From assembly GCF_015218165.1 (NCBI RefSeq), contig NZ_CP048659.1:806001-870000 (forward strand): 64,000 bases of DNA, written 5' to 3'. The position numbers were made by a program, and so were the translations under genes. The notes under the pieces are model-generated. The model was not told the DNA's origin. It did no database searches and was given only the letters and a program-made list of their open reading frames with translations. The DNA comes from Acinetobacter piscicola (GTDB taxonomy: Bacteria; Pseudomonadota; Gammaproteobacteria; Pseudomonadales; Moraxellaceae). This document shows positions 49,582 through 59,411 of this stretch, in pieces; within the stretch, counting starts at the first letter, position 1, and every line of letters starts with the position of its first letter.

Positions 49582-50928
49582 ATGTTGCTGACGATTCAGC
49601 CAGACCAAATACAACAAATTATTCCTGATGCAAATTCAGAGAAAGCGGCTAAAAAATTGGCTAAAGTCAATGACTGGAATAATAAAGGTGCTTCTACAGA
49701 TCAATGGGTTTGGGCAGAAATCAAAGGGAGTGCGATTTATCAAAGTGCTATTTTTTTACCCCAACTAAAATGTGAATGTAGTTGCCCAAGTTTTAAACGT
49801 CCTTGTAAACATGCGCTTGCTTTACTGATGGTGTATCAAGAACATCCCGCCGAGTTTCAAATTCAGGAAGATGAAACACAATTTCCTGAACGGGTCACAA
49901 AATGGCGTGACAAACTCACGCAAAGTACCGAGAAAAAAGCCGAAAAAGCCAATAAACCTGTTGATGAAGCAGCACGTGCTAAGCGTCAAGAATCACGTGA
50001 TAAAAAAATTGACCAAGCCATTGATGCTTTGCAACTGTGGCTGAAAGATGTAGTCAATTTAGGCTTAGGTGAAGTGCGTTCACAAAATGGACGACAATTT
50101 TTTCATGAAATTACCAGTCGTTTGGTAGATGGTCAGGCTGCGGGAATCAATATTTGGATTGATGAATTTTCAAGTGCGCTATATCAGCCAAATTGGCAAC
50201 AGCACAGTGCTTTTTGGCTTGCGCGTTTATATCTGATTGCTGAACTATGGCAAAAAAGAGCACAACTTTCTCTAGATTTACAGCAAGAATTACGTCAGTT
50301 GATGGGCATTAACCTTGCTAGTGATTTTTGGTCAAGCCAAAGTACAGAAGAGCTACAGTTAAGTGTGCTTGCTTCTCGTACACAAGCATTACAACAGTCC
50401 AAAGGGAATTTTCGTCGTCAATGGTTATGGGACGAGAAAACATGTACAGATTATTTAATTTTAGATTTTGATATTGCACCGCATACACGTTATGGCTTAA
50501 CCCTACCAAGTCAGCATCATTTTAAACTCAAAGCACAGCGTTATCCTGGGGTAGAACAACAACGTTTGAAACTTGCAGAGCAAGTCACACTCAACGATAT
50601 TGATGCCATTAAAATTGAAAATAAACCGCCGCAAGGTTTTGTGTGTTTTGAAGATGCTTTAGCCAAACATGCAGAAAAGCTCAGTCATAATCCGATGCAT
50701 CTGACCAGTTTTTGGTGGATGAATCCTGTGCGTTTAAGTCAAAAAGATGAGCGTTATTATTTGATTGATTCGACACATCATATGATGCCGATTTCACTCA
50801 GTACTGATCAATTTACTTCGTTATGGATGATGGTGAGTAATCAACCTTTTTATGCAGGTTTAGAGTGGAATGGTTTAGAACTGCAACTGATTAGTCTTTG
50901 GCAAGGAGCGCATTACCAATGTCTATAA
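49582..50928 (+). CDS. SWIM zinc-finger protein, first gene of a MoxR-VWA operon
   Basis: The 448 residues carry a SWIM zinc finger, CxCxnCxH, at C66, C68, C75 and H77 (CSCPSFKRPCKHALAL). A Lys/Ala/Glu-rich linker (about 108-150) and a C-terminal domain of about 300 residues of unknown fold follow. SWIM domains bind DNA or protein. The gene opens a five-gene plus-strand operon whose next members are DUF5691-like, MoxR-type, DUF5682-like and VWA genes. The next gene overlaps it by 10 bases. Confidence 0.85.
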   Translation: MLLTIQPDQIQQIIPDANSEKAAKKLAKVNDWNNKGASTDQWVWAEIKGSAIYQSAIFLPQLKCECSCPSFKRPCKHALALLMVYQEHPAEFQIQEDETQFPERVTKWRDKLTQSTEKKAEKANKPVDEAARAKRQESRDKKIDQAIDALQLWLKDVVNLGLGEVRSQNGRQFFHEITSRLVDGQAAGINIWIDEFSSALYQPNWQQHSAFWLARLYLIAELWQKRAQLSLDLQQELRQLMGINLASDFWSSQSTEELQLSVLASRTQALQQSKGNFRRQWLWDEKTCTDYLILDFDIAPHTRYGLTLPSQHHFKLKAQRYPGVEQQRLKLAEQVTLNDIDAIKIENKPPQGFVCFEDALAKHAEKLSHNPMHLTSFWWMNPVRLSQKDERYYLIDSTHHMMPISLSTDQFTSLWMMVSNQPFYAGLEWNGLELQLISLWQGAHYQCL

Positions 50929-52514
50929 GCTCACCTTTAGAACAATTTACCAAGCAACTTGAACTTAAACTCACCCTTGGGCAGCATTATCAACAACCGA
51001 TTCATGTACCTGCGCCCATTTCTGAGTTTGTCAGTGATGAACAGGATGTATTGGATTTAAATCTGCAATGGACACTTTTTCAAGTGTCTGCACAACAAGC
51101 TTATCCTTGTTCAGCGCAACAACTTGCTCGCTTAGCTGACGATGAAACGCCATTTACACCTAGTAAACGGGGTATGAATAGCCTAATTAAAAGTATTGTT
51201 CAACTTAATCAATATAATTTTCAGTATGATAAGCCTGTTTGGATGAATTATCTCTTGCATCTCATTCGTTTGCAGAAACAGGCGATTGCGCCACATTTGG
51301 TTTTAGATGTACTGAATGTTGCCAATAATGATGTGCTATTAGCGGCAACATTGCCTGAACGAAGCTATAAATTGCAGGATTTGCGTCAGGATAATCGTTT
51401 AAAAGTGGCTAAAATTTTACATCAGACATTGATTTTGCAACAACCCATTGATGAAGAAGATGCAAAATTTGCCAGTTTAAGTAAAGGTCCTGCTGAGCGT
51501 TTACTTCAAAACCTTGCACTTGAACATGCCGATTTTATTCATCAAAATTTTGAAGCCTTATGGAAACGTATTGATAAAGAACAGCGTAAAGACTGGATTG
51601 AAAATACGCCATTTTCATTTTTTGCCCCGCATGTTGCATATTTAACTGCATTGCATCAAAAGAAACCTGAACAAGCTTTAGGGCAAGGTTTACACTATTT
51701 GTTTTTGCATGATTCTGAACATACTTATACGCAAAAAATGCTGCAATTACTGGAAAATGTCATTGAATTTGATGCTAAAAATCGCTGTATGATCGTGCGA
51801 ATGAGCATTGAATTGGATGAACAATTACAACAACTCAATATCATTGATTACACTGCAAATGGCAATGAACGTAAGGTCATTAAAGAGCTGGATATTGAAG
51901 AAAATTTAATAAAATTCTCACAATCGAGTAAAGCTGAAGACTATTTATATTTTATTTTAAAAGCGATGCCTTTGTCCTATTGGCAACAGATTTTCCCAAC
52001 CTGGGAGAGTTTACTGAAGCTGAAATATAAAAATCAGCGAAATCACATTTTAGATGCATTTTGTTTTCGTTGTTTTCATGAGCAACGTGCCGATTTAGCA
52101 ACGTGGCTCTATGAAAATGATCAAGAAGAACTCGAAAGCATCCGTTTTGCTTCCAATATGCAATATCTGTATCCGCTACTGAGCATCGAAAAACGTGATC
52201 ATTTGATGGTGCAGCATTTACGCCAAGCCCGTAAACGTCATGAACCTGATTTTTTATTGGATGTTTGGAAACGCTTACCATTGCCTGCGTCAGAGATAGG
52301 TGTTTTATCCAAAGAACTGACTGAGCGTTTATTGGCGGAAATCTATCTACAGGAAGAGCAGGAATATGCCTATTTATTGCATCCATTGTATGAATGGCTT
52401 GTGGTCTATGGCTATCCAACTGAAATTAGCCCATTAAAAGATTTAGATTCTAGTCGTTTTGATATTTTAAATAGCATTGCCAAACAAAAAGTGGCGATCC
52501 TCAATAAACAATAA
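50919..52514 (+). CDS. DUF5691-like helical protein of the MoxR-VWA operon
   Basis: From ATG 50919 (GGAG 14-17 bases upstream; overlaps the SWIM gene by 10 bp) it has 531 residues, mostly helical and rich in Leu/Gln. Distinct blocks are KRGMNSLIKSIVQLN, NDVLLAATLPERSYKLQDLRQDNR, and LSKGPAERLLQNLALEHADF. The name DUF5691 is given from gene order and composition, not from a database search. Probably an adaptor or scaffold for the MoxR/VWA pair. Confidence 0.65.
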   Translation: MSISSPLEQFTKQLELKLTLGQHYQQPIHVPAPISEFVSDEQDVLDLNLQWTLFQVSAQQAYPCSAQQLARLADDETPFTPSKRGMNSLIKSIVQLNQYNFQYDKPVWMNYLLHLIRLQKQAIAPHLVLDVLNVANNDVLLAATLPERSYKLQDLRQDNRLKVAKILHQTLILQQPIDEEDAKFASLSKGPAERLLQNLALEHADFIHQNFEALWKRIDKEQRKDWIENTPFSFFAPHVAYLTALHQKKPEQALGQGLHYLFLHDSEHTYTQKMLQLLENVIEFDAKNRCMIVRMSIELDEQLQQLNIIDYTANGNERKVIKELDIEENLIKFSQSSKAEDYLYFILKAMPLSYWQQIFPTWESLLKLKYKNQRNHILDAFCFRCFHEQRADLATWLYENDQEELESIRFASNMQYLYPLLSIEKRDHLMVQHLRQARKRHEPDFLLDVWKRLPLPASEIGVLSKELTERLLAEIYLQEEQEYAYLLHPLYEWLVVYGYPTEISPLKDLDSSRFDILNSIAKQKVAILNKQ

Positions 52515-52550
52515 ACCTCACTTTCATTTTAGATAAAAAAGGATACTGAC

Positions 52551-53630
52551 ATGAGTCAAGTTTTACGCGCCAAAGCAGAACAACAATATGCCCATGAACT
52601 CACAGCCTTAAAAGAACACGATAAAAAACAACGTCCTGCACAATGGGAGTTATCACCAAATGCTGTCGTCGATTATTTAATGGGGACGACGCTACCTGAT
52701 GGGACTGAAATTTCAGCAAAATATATTGGTAATCGTCGTTTGATGGAAATTGCGGTTGCAACTTTAGCCACTGACCGTGCTTTATTGTTACTTGGTGTAC
52801 CAGGAACAGCAAAATCTTGGGTCTCTGAGCATTTAGCTGCAGCCATTAGTGGTAACAGTACTTTGCTCATTCAAGGGACAGCAGGCACCAGTGAAGATAC
52901 TTTACGTTATAGCTGGAACTATGCACAGTTACTTGCCAAAGGTCCTACAGAAGACGCCTTGGTACAAAGCCCAATGTTACGTGCGATGCGTACAGGAAAA
53001 ATTGCTCGTATTGAAGAGTTGACCCGTATTCCTGCTGATGTACAGGATACTTTGATTACATTGTTATCTGAAAAAAATCTACCTGTACCTGAGTTAGGCA
53101 TTGAATATCAAGCGGTACAAGGTTTTAGTGTGATTGCGACTGCCAACAACCGTGATAAAGGCGTCAATGAACTTTCATCGGCACTTAAACGTCGTTTTAA
53201 TACCGTGATTTTACCACCACCTGCCACTATTGCTGAAGAAATTGAAATTGTGCAACAACGTGTTGCCTCGCTTGGTCGTAGCTTATCTTTACCTGAAATT
53301 CAACCACTCGATCAACACATTAAAACCCTTGTGACCATTTTCCGTGAATTACGTGAAGGTAAAACAGTAGATGGTAAGCAAAAACTGAAAAGCACTACAG
53401 GGACATTATCCACAGCCGAAGCGATTTCAGTGATGAGCCATAGTTGGGCAATGTCAGGGCATTTTGGTGATGGCAGTTTAAATGCCCATGATTTAGTTGC
53501 AGGTTTACAAGGTGCGATTGTCAAAGACCCTGTGCAAGATGTGGTGCCTTGGAAAGAATATGTCGAAACCGTCATTAAACAACGTGAAGGTTGGAATGAG
53601 ATTTACCAAGCTTGCCGAGATTTAGAATAA
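52551..53630 (+). CDS. MoxR-type AAA+ ATPase
   Basis: A 359-residue AAA+ ATPase of the MoxR branch, which usually acts with a VWA protein as a chaperone-like machine. Walker A is GVPGTAKS (82-89), Walker B IARIEE (151-156), sensor 1 VIATANNRD (about 195-203), and the arginine finger region SSALKRRFNTVILPPP is present. The Walker A Lys is retained. It is the third gene of the operon, 36 bp after its neighbour. Confidence 0.9.
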   Translation: MSQVLRAKAEQQYAHELTALKEHDKKQRPAQWELSPNAVVDYLMGTTLPDGTEISAKYIGNRRLMEIAVATLATDRALLLLGVPGTAKSWVSEHLAAAISGNSTLLIQGTAGTSEDTLRYSWNYAQLLAKGPTEDALVQSPMLRAMRTGKIARIEELTRIPADVQDTLITLLSEKNLPVPELGIEYQAVQGFSVIATANNRDKGVNELSSALKRRFNTVILPPPATIAEEIEIVQQRVASLGRSLSLPEIQPLDQHIKTLVTIFRELREGKTVDGKQKLKSTTGTLSTAEAISVMSHSWAMSGHFGDGSLNAHDLVAGLQGAIVKDPVQDVVPWKEYVETVIKQREGWNEIYQACRDLE

Positions 53631-53651
53631 TTACAGTCAAAGGATTTGCCC

Positions 53652-56126
53652 ATGCATTATATTTTAGGGGTACGTCATCATGGTCCTGGCTCTGCTCGAA
53701 GTGTTTTAAATGCACTAGAGCAGTTGCAACCTGACTGTATTCTCATTGAAGGACCACCTGATGCGAATGATCGTATTGCACAGCTCAGCCATGCTGAAAT
53801 TGAGCCACCGATTGCATTACTCATCAACACGCCTGTACAAAAAGATGAACGACCACGTGCGATATTTTATCCTTTTGCAGAATTTTCACCCGAATGGCAA
53901 GCATTACAATTTGCTTTAAAACATCAAATCCATACTGAATTTATGGATTTAGCCTGTCAGCATCGTTTTGCACTGGAAAAACAGGCTGAAGAGGTACGAC
54001 AAGCGCTTGAAGCTGAACAACAGACAGATTCAGAAGAAGAAAAATCTGAAGATGAGCATGTTGATGAAACGCTTGCTGATGCTGCTTCTGATGAATCAGC
54101 TGCTAACAATGAAAGCATTGATGAAGATGAAGAAGATGCGTTTGAAATCTCAGATGAAGAACGCAAATTTTTGCAATATCGTCATGATCCCATCGCACTT
54201 TTAGCCCATCAAGCAGGTTATCAGGACAGCGAACGTTTTTGGGAACACTTGGTTGAACAGCAACCCCATGCGGGTGATATGTTTCAGTCGATCAATGAAG
54301 CAATGGCTGAAATTCGCGATTATTTAAACAGTTTAAATCCGAATACTGAACTTGATGATGATCAGTTGATAGAACAATACCGCGAAGCGTCTATGCGAAA
54401 AATCATTCGCCAAGCACAGAAGCAGGGCTTTGAACGTATCGTGGTGATTTGTGGTGCATGGCATGCACCTGTTTTAGTGGATTTAAAAACAAGCTTAAAA
54501 GATGATAATCAACTGTTAAAAGGTTTGCCAAAAACCAAGATTGAATCCGCTTGGATTGCATGGACACATGGACGTTTACATCGTGATAGTGGTTATGGTG
54601 CAGGTATTCAAGCGGTGGGTTGGTATGCACATTTATGGAAGCATTATCAGCAAGCTCTTGCAGGCAAAGTCGATGCTGAAAAAATTAGTATTGATTGGCT
54701 CAGTCAGTTTGCCAATGCTTTGCGTGAGGCAGGACATGATGCCTCAAGTGCGCAAATTATTGATGCAACGCAACTAATTCAGTCTTTATTACAATTGCGT
54801 GAGCGCCGTATTCCTGATCTTGATGATTTAACAGAAGCGATTCGCAGTGTGCTGCATCATGGTTATGATTTGCCTGAGCCGATCATGAATCAGATGCTAT
54901 TGGCAGAAAAACTGGGGCATTTACCTGAAGATTATTCAGAATTACCAATACAACAAGACTTTTTAAAACAATGTAAGTCGTTGCGTTTAAAGCTTGAAGC
55001 GGTACATCGTGGGGTTGAACTGGACTTGCGTCAGCCTTTTGATTTAAGTAAAAGTCAGTTTTTTCATCGGGTAAATTTGCTGGGTTTGGCATGGGCAGAA
55101 TTACAAAATTACTCATCAGGTCGAGGAAATTATAAAGAAAACTGGCAATTGTCATGGCAACCTGAAAGCAGTTTATACCTCAATGAAATGTCACTTTGGG
55201 GCTATACCATTGCTGATGCAGCCGCAAGTTATATTCAAGATAAAATTGAGCATAGTGATGATCTATCAACTGTTGCTAAATATATTGAGCAAATATTGCT
55301 GGCAGGTTTAGACCGTAGTTTGCCTGTGGCTTTACAGCGTTTACAATCTTTATCAACCTTGCACCAAGATCCTGATGTATTGCTTGCGACTTTAACACCT
55401 TTGGTCACAGCTTTGCGTTATGGTAGCGTCCGTCAATTTTCTGAGCATGAATTATTTCAAATTATTCAACAGCTCAGCATACGTTTAATGTTGTCATTAC
55501 CACAGTATTGTCAGTCCATTAATGATGATATGGCAAAACAAACTGCACAGCAGTTAAATAGCCTTTATTTGTTGTTACAGCGTTTAGACAATGCAACGCT
55601 CAATCAATATTGGCAAGACTTAATACTCAAATTATTGCAACAAACCTATATGAATGGTTATTTGCATGGCTCTGTTACCAAGTTAGCAAAACAGCAGCAA
55701 TTGCTTGATTTAGATGAAATAGAACATTATTTATCACAAGCTTTATCGGTTGGGCAAACCGTTGATTATAGTGCAGGTTGGTTCGAAGGCTTTATCAGTG
55801 ATCAAGCGTTATTATTGTTACATGAAGATAATTTATGGAACTTGGTGAATGCATGGCTAGGCGATTTACCCGAAGAACAATTTATCAATATTCTGCCTAT
55901 TTTACGTCGTTCAACCAGTGATTTTAGTCCAAGTGAATCTGCGAAAATTGCAGAAAAAGCAGCATCAGGGGTGACAGTACATATTGCGCAACTGCCTCAT
56001 CAATTTAATCTTGAGCGTGGTTATAACACTTTATTGAATTTAAGAAATTTACTTCATCCTCAACTTGCATGTGTAGATGGCGCTGAAAAAGCTGATTTAA
56101 AAGAGGGTTCTGATGTCACAAATTAA
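53652..56126 (+). CDS. DUF5682-like protein (TraB/EreA/ChaN-like)
   Basis: From ATG 53652 (AGGA upstream) it has 824 residues. The start, GVRHHGPGSARSV (H9, H10) and CILIEGPPDAND (E33), followed by YPFAEFSPEWQAL, FMDLACQHR and, near residue 270, GAWHAPVL, recalls the erythromycin-esterase/TraB/ChaN superfamily, with conserved His/Glu that could be catalytic. A very acidic, low-complexity insertion lies at about 117-170 (Glu/Asp/Ser/Ala). The rest, about 550 residues, is helical. Function unknown; possible enzyme of the operon. Confidence 0.75.
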   Translation: MHYILGVRHHGPGSARSVLNALEQLQPDCILIEGPPDANDRIAQLSHAEIEPPIALLINTPVQKDERPRAIFYPFAEFSPEWQALQFALKHQIHTEFMDLACQHRFALEKQAEEVRQALEAEQQTDSEEEKSEDEHVDETLADAASDESAANNESIDEDEEDAFEISDEERKFLQYRHDPIALLAHQAGYQDSERFWEHLVEQQPHAGDMFQSINEAMAEIRDYLNSLNPNTELDDDQLIEQYREASMRKIIRQAQKQGFERIVVICGAWHAPVLVDLKTSLKDDNQLLKGLPKTKIESAWIAWTHGRLHRDSGYGAGIQAVGWYAHLWKHYQQALAGKVDAEKISIDWLSQFANALREAGHDASSAQIIDATQLIQSLLQLRERRIPDLDDLTEAIRSVLHHGYDLPEPIMNQMLLAEKLGHLPEDYSELPIQQDFLKQCKSLRLKLEAVHRGVELDLRQPFDLSKSQFFHRVNLLGLAWAELQNYSSGRGNYKENWQLSWQPESSLYLNEMSLWGYTIADAAASYIQDKIEHSDDLSTVAKYIEQILLAGLDRSLPVALQRLQSLSTLHQDPDVLLATLTPLVTALRYGSVRQFSEHELFQIIQQLSIRLMLSLPQYCQSINDDMAKQTAQQLNSLYLLLQRLDNATLNQYWQDLILKLLQQTYMNGYLHGSVTKLAKQQQLLDLDEIEHYLSQALSVGQTVDYSAGWFEGFISDQALLLLHEDNLWNLVNAWLGDLPEEQFINILPILRRSTSDFSPSESAKIAEKAASGVTVHIAQLPHQFNLERGYNTLLNLRNLLHPQLACVDGAEKADLKEGSDVTN

Positions 56127-57267
56127 TCAAAATACCCAAGAACAAGAACGACGTTGGCGCTTAATTTTAGGTCAACGTCCTGAGCAGTCATCACCTGAGT
56201 ATTGGTCGAGTGATGATGAAAATATGTTCCAGTGTTTAGATGTGTTATATAACACGCAACAGCAACAACGTGGTGGTTTAGGGCGTTCTAGTCCACGTAT
56301 TGCCAAATGGCTGGGCGATATTCGTCAGTATTTCCCAAGTTCTGTGGTGCAAATCATTCAAAAAGATGCGCTTGAACGTTTGAACTTGCAACAAATGTTG
56401 CTAGAGCCTGAATTATTAGAAAATATCGAAGTTGATATTCATTTGGTTTCGACTTTGATTGGCTTAAATCACTTGATGCCTGATCAAACCAAAGAAACTG
56501 CCCGTATTGTGGTACGTAAATTAGTTGAGGAAATTGAGCGACGTTTAAAACAAAGTTTAGAGCAAGCCATTCAAGGTTCAGTCAACCGTTCAGCCCATAC
56601 GCGCCGTCCAAAACGTATTCAAGATATTAATTGGCACCGCACCATTCAAGCCAACTTAAAACATTGGCAAGAAGAATACAAAACTATTATTCCTGAACAA
56701 CTGCATGGACATCCACGCCAGCGCAGTTCCTTAAAAGATATTGTACTGTGTGTGGATCAGAGCGGTTCGATGGCACCCTCGGTGGTGTATTCGAGTATTT
56801 TTGCTGCGATGATGGCAAGTATTCGGGCTGTGACCACACAAATGGTGGTGTTTGATACGCAAATTGTTGATTTAACGCCATTGCTTGAAGACCCTGTAGA
56901 TGTGTTATTTGGAACGCAACTCGGTGGTGGTACGGACATTGCTAAAGCGATTAAATATTGTCGTAGTAAAATCACCCGCCCTGAAGAAACAATTTTTGTG
57001 TTGGTCACAGATTTATGTGAAGGGGGCAGTGAGCAACAGCTCTTTAAACAAGTGGCTGAGATGCTCAATAGTGGTGTACAAATTATTACTTTATTGGCAC
57101 TGTCAGATGAGGGCACACCTTATTATGACCGTGAAAATGCACAAAAGTTTGCGGCATTAGGCATTCCCACTTTTGCGTGTACCCCCGATCAATTTCCTGA
57201 ATTGATGGCAAAAGCCATTGAAAAGCAGGATATTAATGCTTGGTATGCAGCACAGCAACAAAAATAG
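56113..57267 (+). CDS. VWA-domain protein, last gene of the MoxR operon
   Basis: 384 residues: a helical N-terminal part (about 1-200) and a C-terminal von Willebrand A domain. The MIDAS motif is intact: DQSGSM (215-220), T274 (GGGTD) and D300 (VTD), so a metal-dependent ligand site is likely. It overlaps the DUF5682-like gene by 14 bp and has its own GAGG ribosome site. MoxR and VWA partners typically work together, here within one operon. Confidence 0.88.
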   Translation: MSQINQNTQEQERRWRLILGQRPEQSSPEYWSSDDENMFQCLDVLYNTQQQQRGGLGRSSPRIAKWLGDIRQYFPSSVVQIIQKDALERLNLQQMLLEPELLENIEVDIHLVSTLIGLNHLMPDQTKETARIVVRKLVEEIERRLKQSLEQAIQGSVNRSAHTRRPKRIQDINWHRTIQANLKHWQEEYKTIIPEQLHGHPRQRSSLKDIVLCVDQSGSMAPSVVYSSIFAAMMASIRAVTTQMVVFDTQIVDLTPLLEDPVDVLFGTQLGGGTDIAKAIKYCRSKITRPEETIFVLVTDLCEGGSEQQLFKQVAEMLNSGVQIITLLALSDEGTPYYDRENAQKFAALGIPTFACTPDQFPELMAKAIEKQDINAWYAAQQQK

Positions 57268-57270
57268 GTA

Positions 57271-57299
57271 TATCAAGGCAGTATAATCTGTCTTGATAT
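57271..57299 (+). terminator. Hairpin at the end of the MoxR-VWA operon
   Basis: The stem TATATCAAG / CTTGATATA with an inner CAG/CTG extension lies just after the VWA stop. No T-run follows, so its strength is uncertain. Confidence 0.5.
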
Positions 57300-57320
57300 A
57301 ATAAATGAGACGATGCAGCA

Positions 57321-57809
57321 TTATTTGCTTGCAATTAAAAGCTGCATCTTTTGAGCTTGTTGTTGTGTGGTTAGGGGAGGAAGTAGGGATGGATTACTTG
57401 GATAAGCCATTCCATTATAAGCTAATTGCACTGCACCTTGATTGCGAGATTGCACCACTAAATTTTTCCAACCATGACTTTGTTGTTGACTGACATAAAT
57501 AGGTGGGTTTATAACCGTGGTTTTATTGATTAATTTAAATTTCTGATTAGGTAAACCTTGATAAATCAATAAGGTACATCCACCAGAGCCGCACCAGTCT
57601 AAACCTTGTAGTAATACTAGAGCATCAGGTTGACCATCTTGATTTAAATCATGAAAAGCTGATAAATATTGGGTTTGGTCTTGAGTGTATTGATATACGC
57701 TTTGTTGTAAGGCGTGCTGTGTGGAAGGATTAGTTTGTTTAGGTGTTTGCTCTATTACTGTAGTACATCCTGCGAAGCATAAAATACATCCTAAATGTAG
57801 AAATTTCAT
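57321..57809 (-). CDS. Hypothetical lipoprotein
   Basis: The 162 residues start with a lipoprotein signal (LCFAGC, Cys15). A DLNQDGQPDAL segment (about 54-64) resembles a calcium-binding loop of FG-GAP/dockerin type. Further Cys pair in DWCGSGGCTL. Function unknown; probably outer-membrane anchored. It is convergent with the operon end. Confidence 0.65.
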   Translation of the reverse strand: MKFLHLGCILCFAGCTTVIEQTPKQTNPSTQHALQQSVYQYTQDQTQYLSAFHDLNQDGQPDALVLLQGLDWCGSGGCTLLIYQGLPNQKFKLINKTTVINPPIYVSQQQSHGWKNLVVQSRNQGAVQLAYNGMAYPSNPSLLPPLTTQQQAQKMQLLIASK

Positions 57810-58164
57810 ATTTATTTAACCCTTTGAATCCCAATACTGAGTCATTGTATTGTACAAAGATTTATCAATCATGCATGATTTTATGTACTCCTAGCATAGT
57901 CATAATGACAGTTTGAAAATAGGGTTGAGGCGTTGGATAAGGTAAAAATTAAATTTAAAATTTTGCTTTTTATGATAATAGCAATGAAATATAGCTTAAA
58001 TTTGCTCAATAATACGGGAGTTTTTAGTCTGAAATATCATGAATTAAGGTGAGGTAAAATAAATCAGAGTATAAAATTGAGTCTCTGAATGAGTATATTA
58101 ATTTTTACTGGCGATTTAGTACTGTAAAACTTAAAATCTTCACAATTTTTTTGATTTTTTTGAC
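57810..58164 (+). other. AT-rich intergenic stretch without a recognisable gene
   Basis: 355 bp between the divergent lipoprotein gene and rluA. No convincing reading frame, RNA or repeat was seen; it must carry the promoters of both neighbours. Confidence 0.5.
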
Positions 58165-58830
58165 ATGCCTTTAGATCAAACCTTTGTATATATGCCTCCC
58201 CAAGACCCCCTTGCTATCCTCTATGAAGATGCAGACTTGGTCGTCATTGATAAGCCTGCAGAATTATTGTCCGTTCCGGGGCGTTTACCTGAACATCATG
58301 ATAGTGCTTATTTTCGTGTCTTAGAGCAATTTCCCAATGCTAAAATCACCCACCGTTTAGATATGGCAACCTCTGGAATTTTAATGTTTGCGAAACATAG
58401 AGATGCGGAAGTCGCGATCAGTAAAATGTTTCAGGCGCGTACTGTGAAGAAAAATTATATTGCTTTGGTGCAGGGAAAATTAGACGGTGAGGGCAGTGTA
58501 GATGTTCCACTCATCACAGATTGGGAAAATCGTCCTCGTCAAATGGTGCATTTTGAGCTAGGTAAATCAGCCCAAACACTGTATCAAGCTTTAAATTATG
58601 ATGAGCAGCAAGATATTACACGGGTTTTACTCACACCCATTACAGGACGTTCACATCAATTAAGAGTGCATATGATGCATATTGGACATCCGATTACAGG
58701 CGATAAAATTTATCATCCTGATCCAAAGCAAAGCCCTTTAAAACGTATGGCTTTACATGCAAGTTATTTAGAGTTTATACAACCTTTAAATGGTGAAAAA
58801 GTTATCATTCAGGGAGATGTACCTTTTTAA
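58165..58830 (+). CDS. rluA: RluA-family pseudouridine synthase
   Basis: It isomerises uridine to pseudouridine in 23S rRNA (U746) and tRNA (U32) in the RluA branch. The catalytic loop HRLDMATSG (D66) is intact. YIALVQGKL, the GRSHQLRVHMMHIGHPITGDKIY block and the ALHASYLEF motif follow. The 221 residues and lack of an S4 domain match RluA rather than RluC/D. Confidence 0.9.
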   Translation: MPLDQTFVYMPPQDPLAILYEDADLVVIDKPAELLSVPGRLPEHHDSAYFRVLEQFPNAKITHRLDMATSGILMFAKHRDAEVAISKMFQARTVKKNYIALVQGKLDGEGSVDVPLITDWENRPRQMVHFELGKSAQTLYQALNYDEQQDITRVLLTPITGRSHQLRVHMMHIGHPITGDKIYHPDPKQSPLKRMALHASYLEFIQPLNGEKVIIQGDVPF

Positions 58831-58894
58831 GATTCATTAGAATTTTCATTATTTTTTATAAATCTCACTCTTTATAACATTGGAAAATAATAAA

Positions 58895-59251
58895 ATGATA
58901 CAGCCTGCAATTGCTCAAATAATTTTAATTGTATTGTTAGTTTTATCATGGGGTGGAATCATTTTTTGGTTGATTTATATCACCATTAAAGGTTTGTCAC
59001 CCTATGAAGTTACAAAGGAAAATCGAAGATTTATGTTGTATATTTTGCTGATGATGGGTGCGATTGTCATGATTTATGATTTTACTCCCGCTGATGCTCA
59101 AGATTTAGAAAAGATAAATCAGTATTTAGAGCAGGCAAAACGAGAGAATAACCAAGATTTATTATTCACGATTCAAAATATCAAAATGCAACCACAAATC
59201 AGTATTAAAGATCGAAAATATATAGAAAAATTAATTGAAAAAGGGATCTAA
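58895..59251 (+). CDS. Hypothetical small membrane protein
   Basis: From ATG 58895 it has 118 residues with two hydrophobic helices (about 6-32 and 48-65) and a charged helical C-terminal part (LEKINQYLEQAKRENNQDLL). A TTG 15 bases upstream is less likely. Function not recognised. Confidence 0.55.
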   Translation: MIQPAIAQIILIVLLVLSWGGIIFWLIYITIKGLSPYEVTKENRRFMLYILLMMGAIVMIYDFTPADAQDLEKINQYLEQAKRENNQDLLFTIQNIKMQPQISIKDRKYIEKLIEKGI

Positions 59252-59411
59252 TCTAAAGGGTCAAGGCTGTTCGTGGCAGGAGTTGAATGTGGGAAATCAA
59301 TTTTAAATTTATTTGCTCATTTCATATTCAGTAAAACTTTAATCGCCAAATTGCAATAAAACTCAGTTAATCTAAATCTAGAAAAATGGCAAACAGAACA
59401 AGGACACCAAA

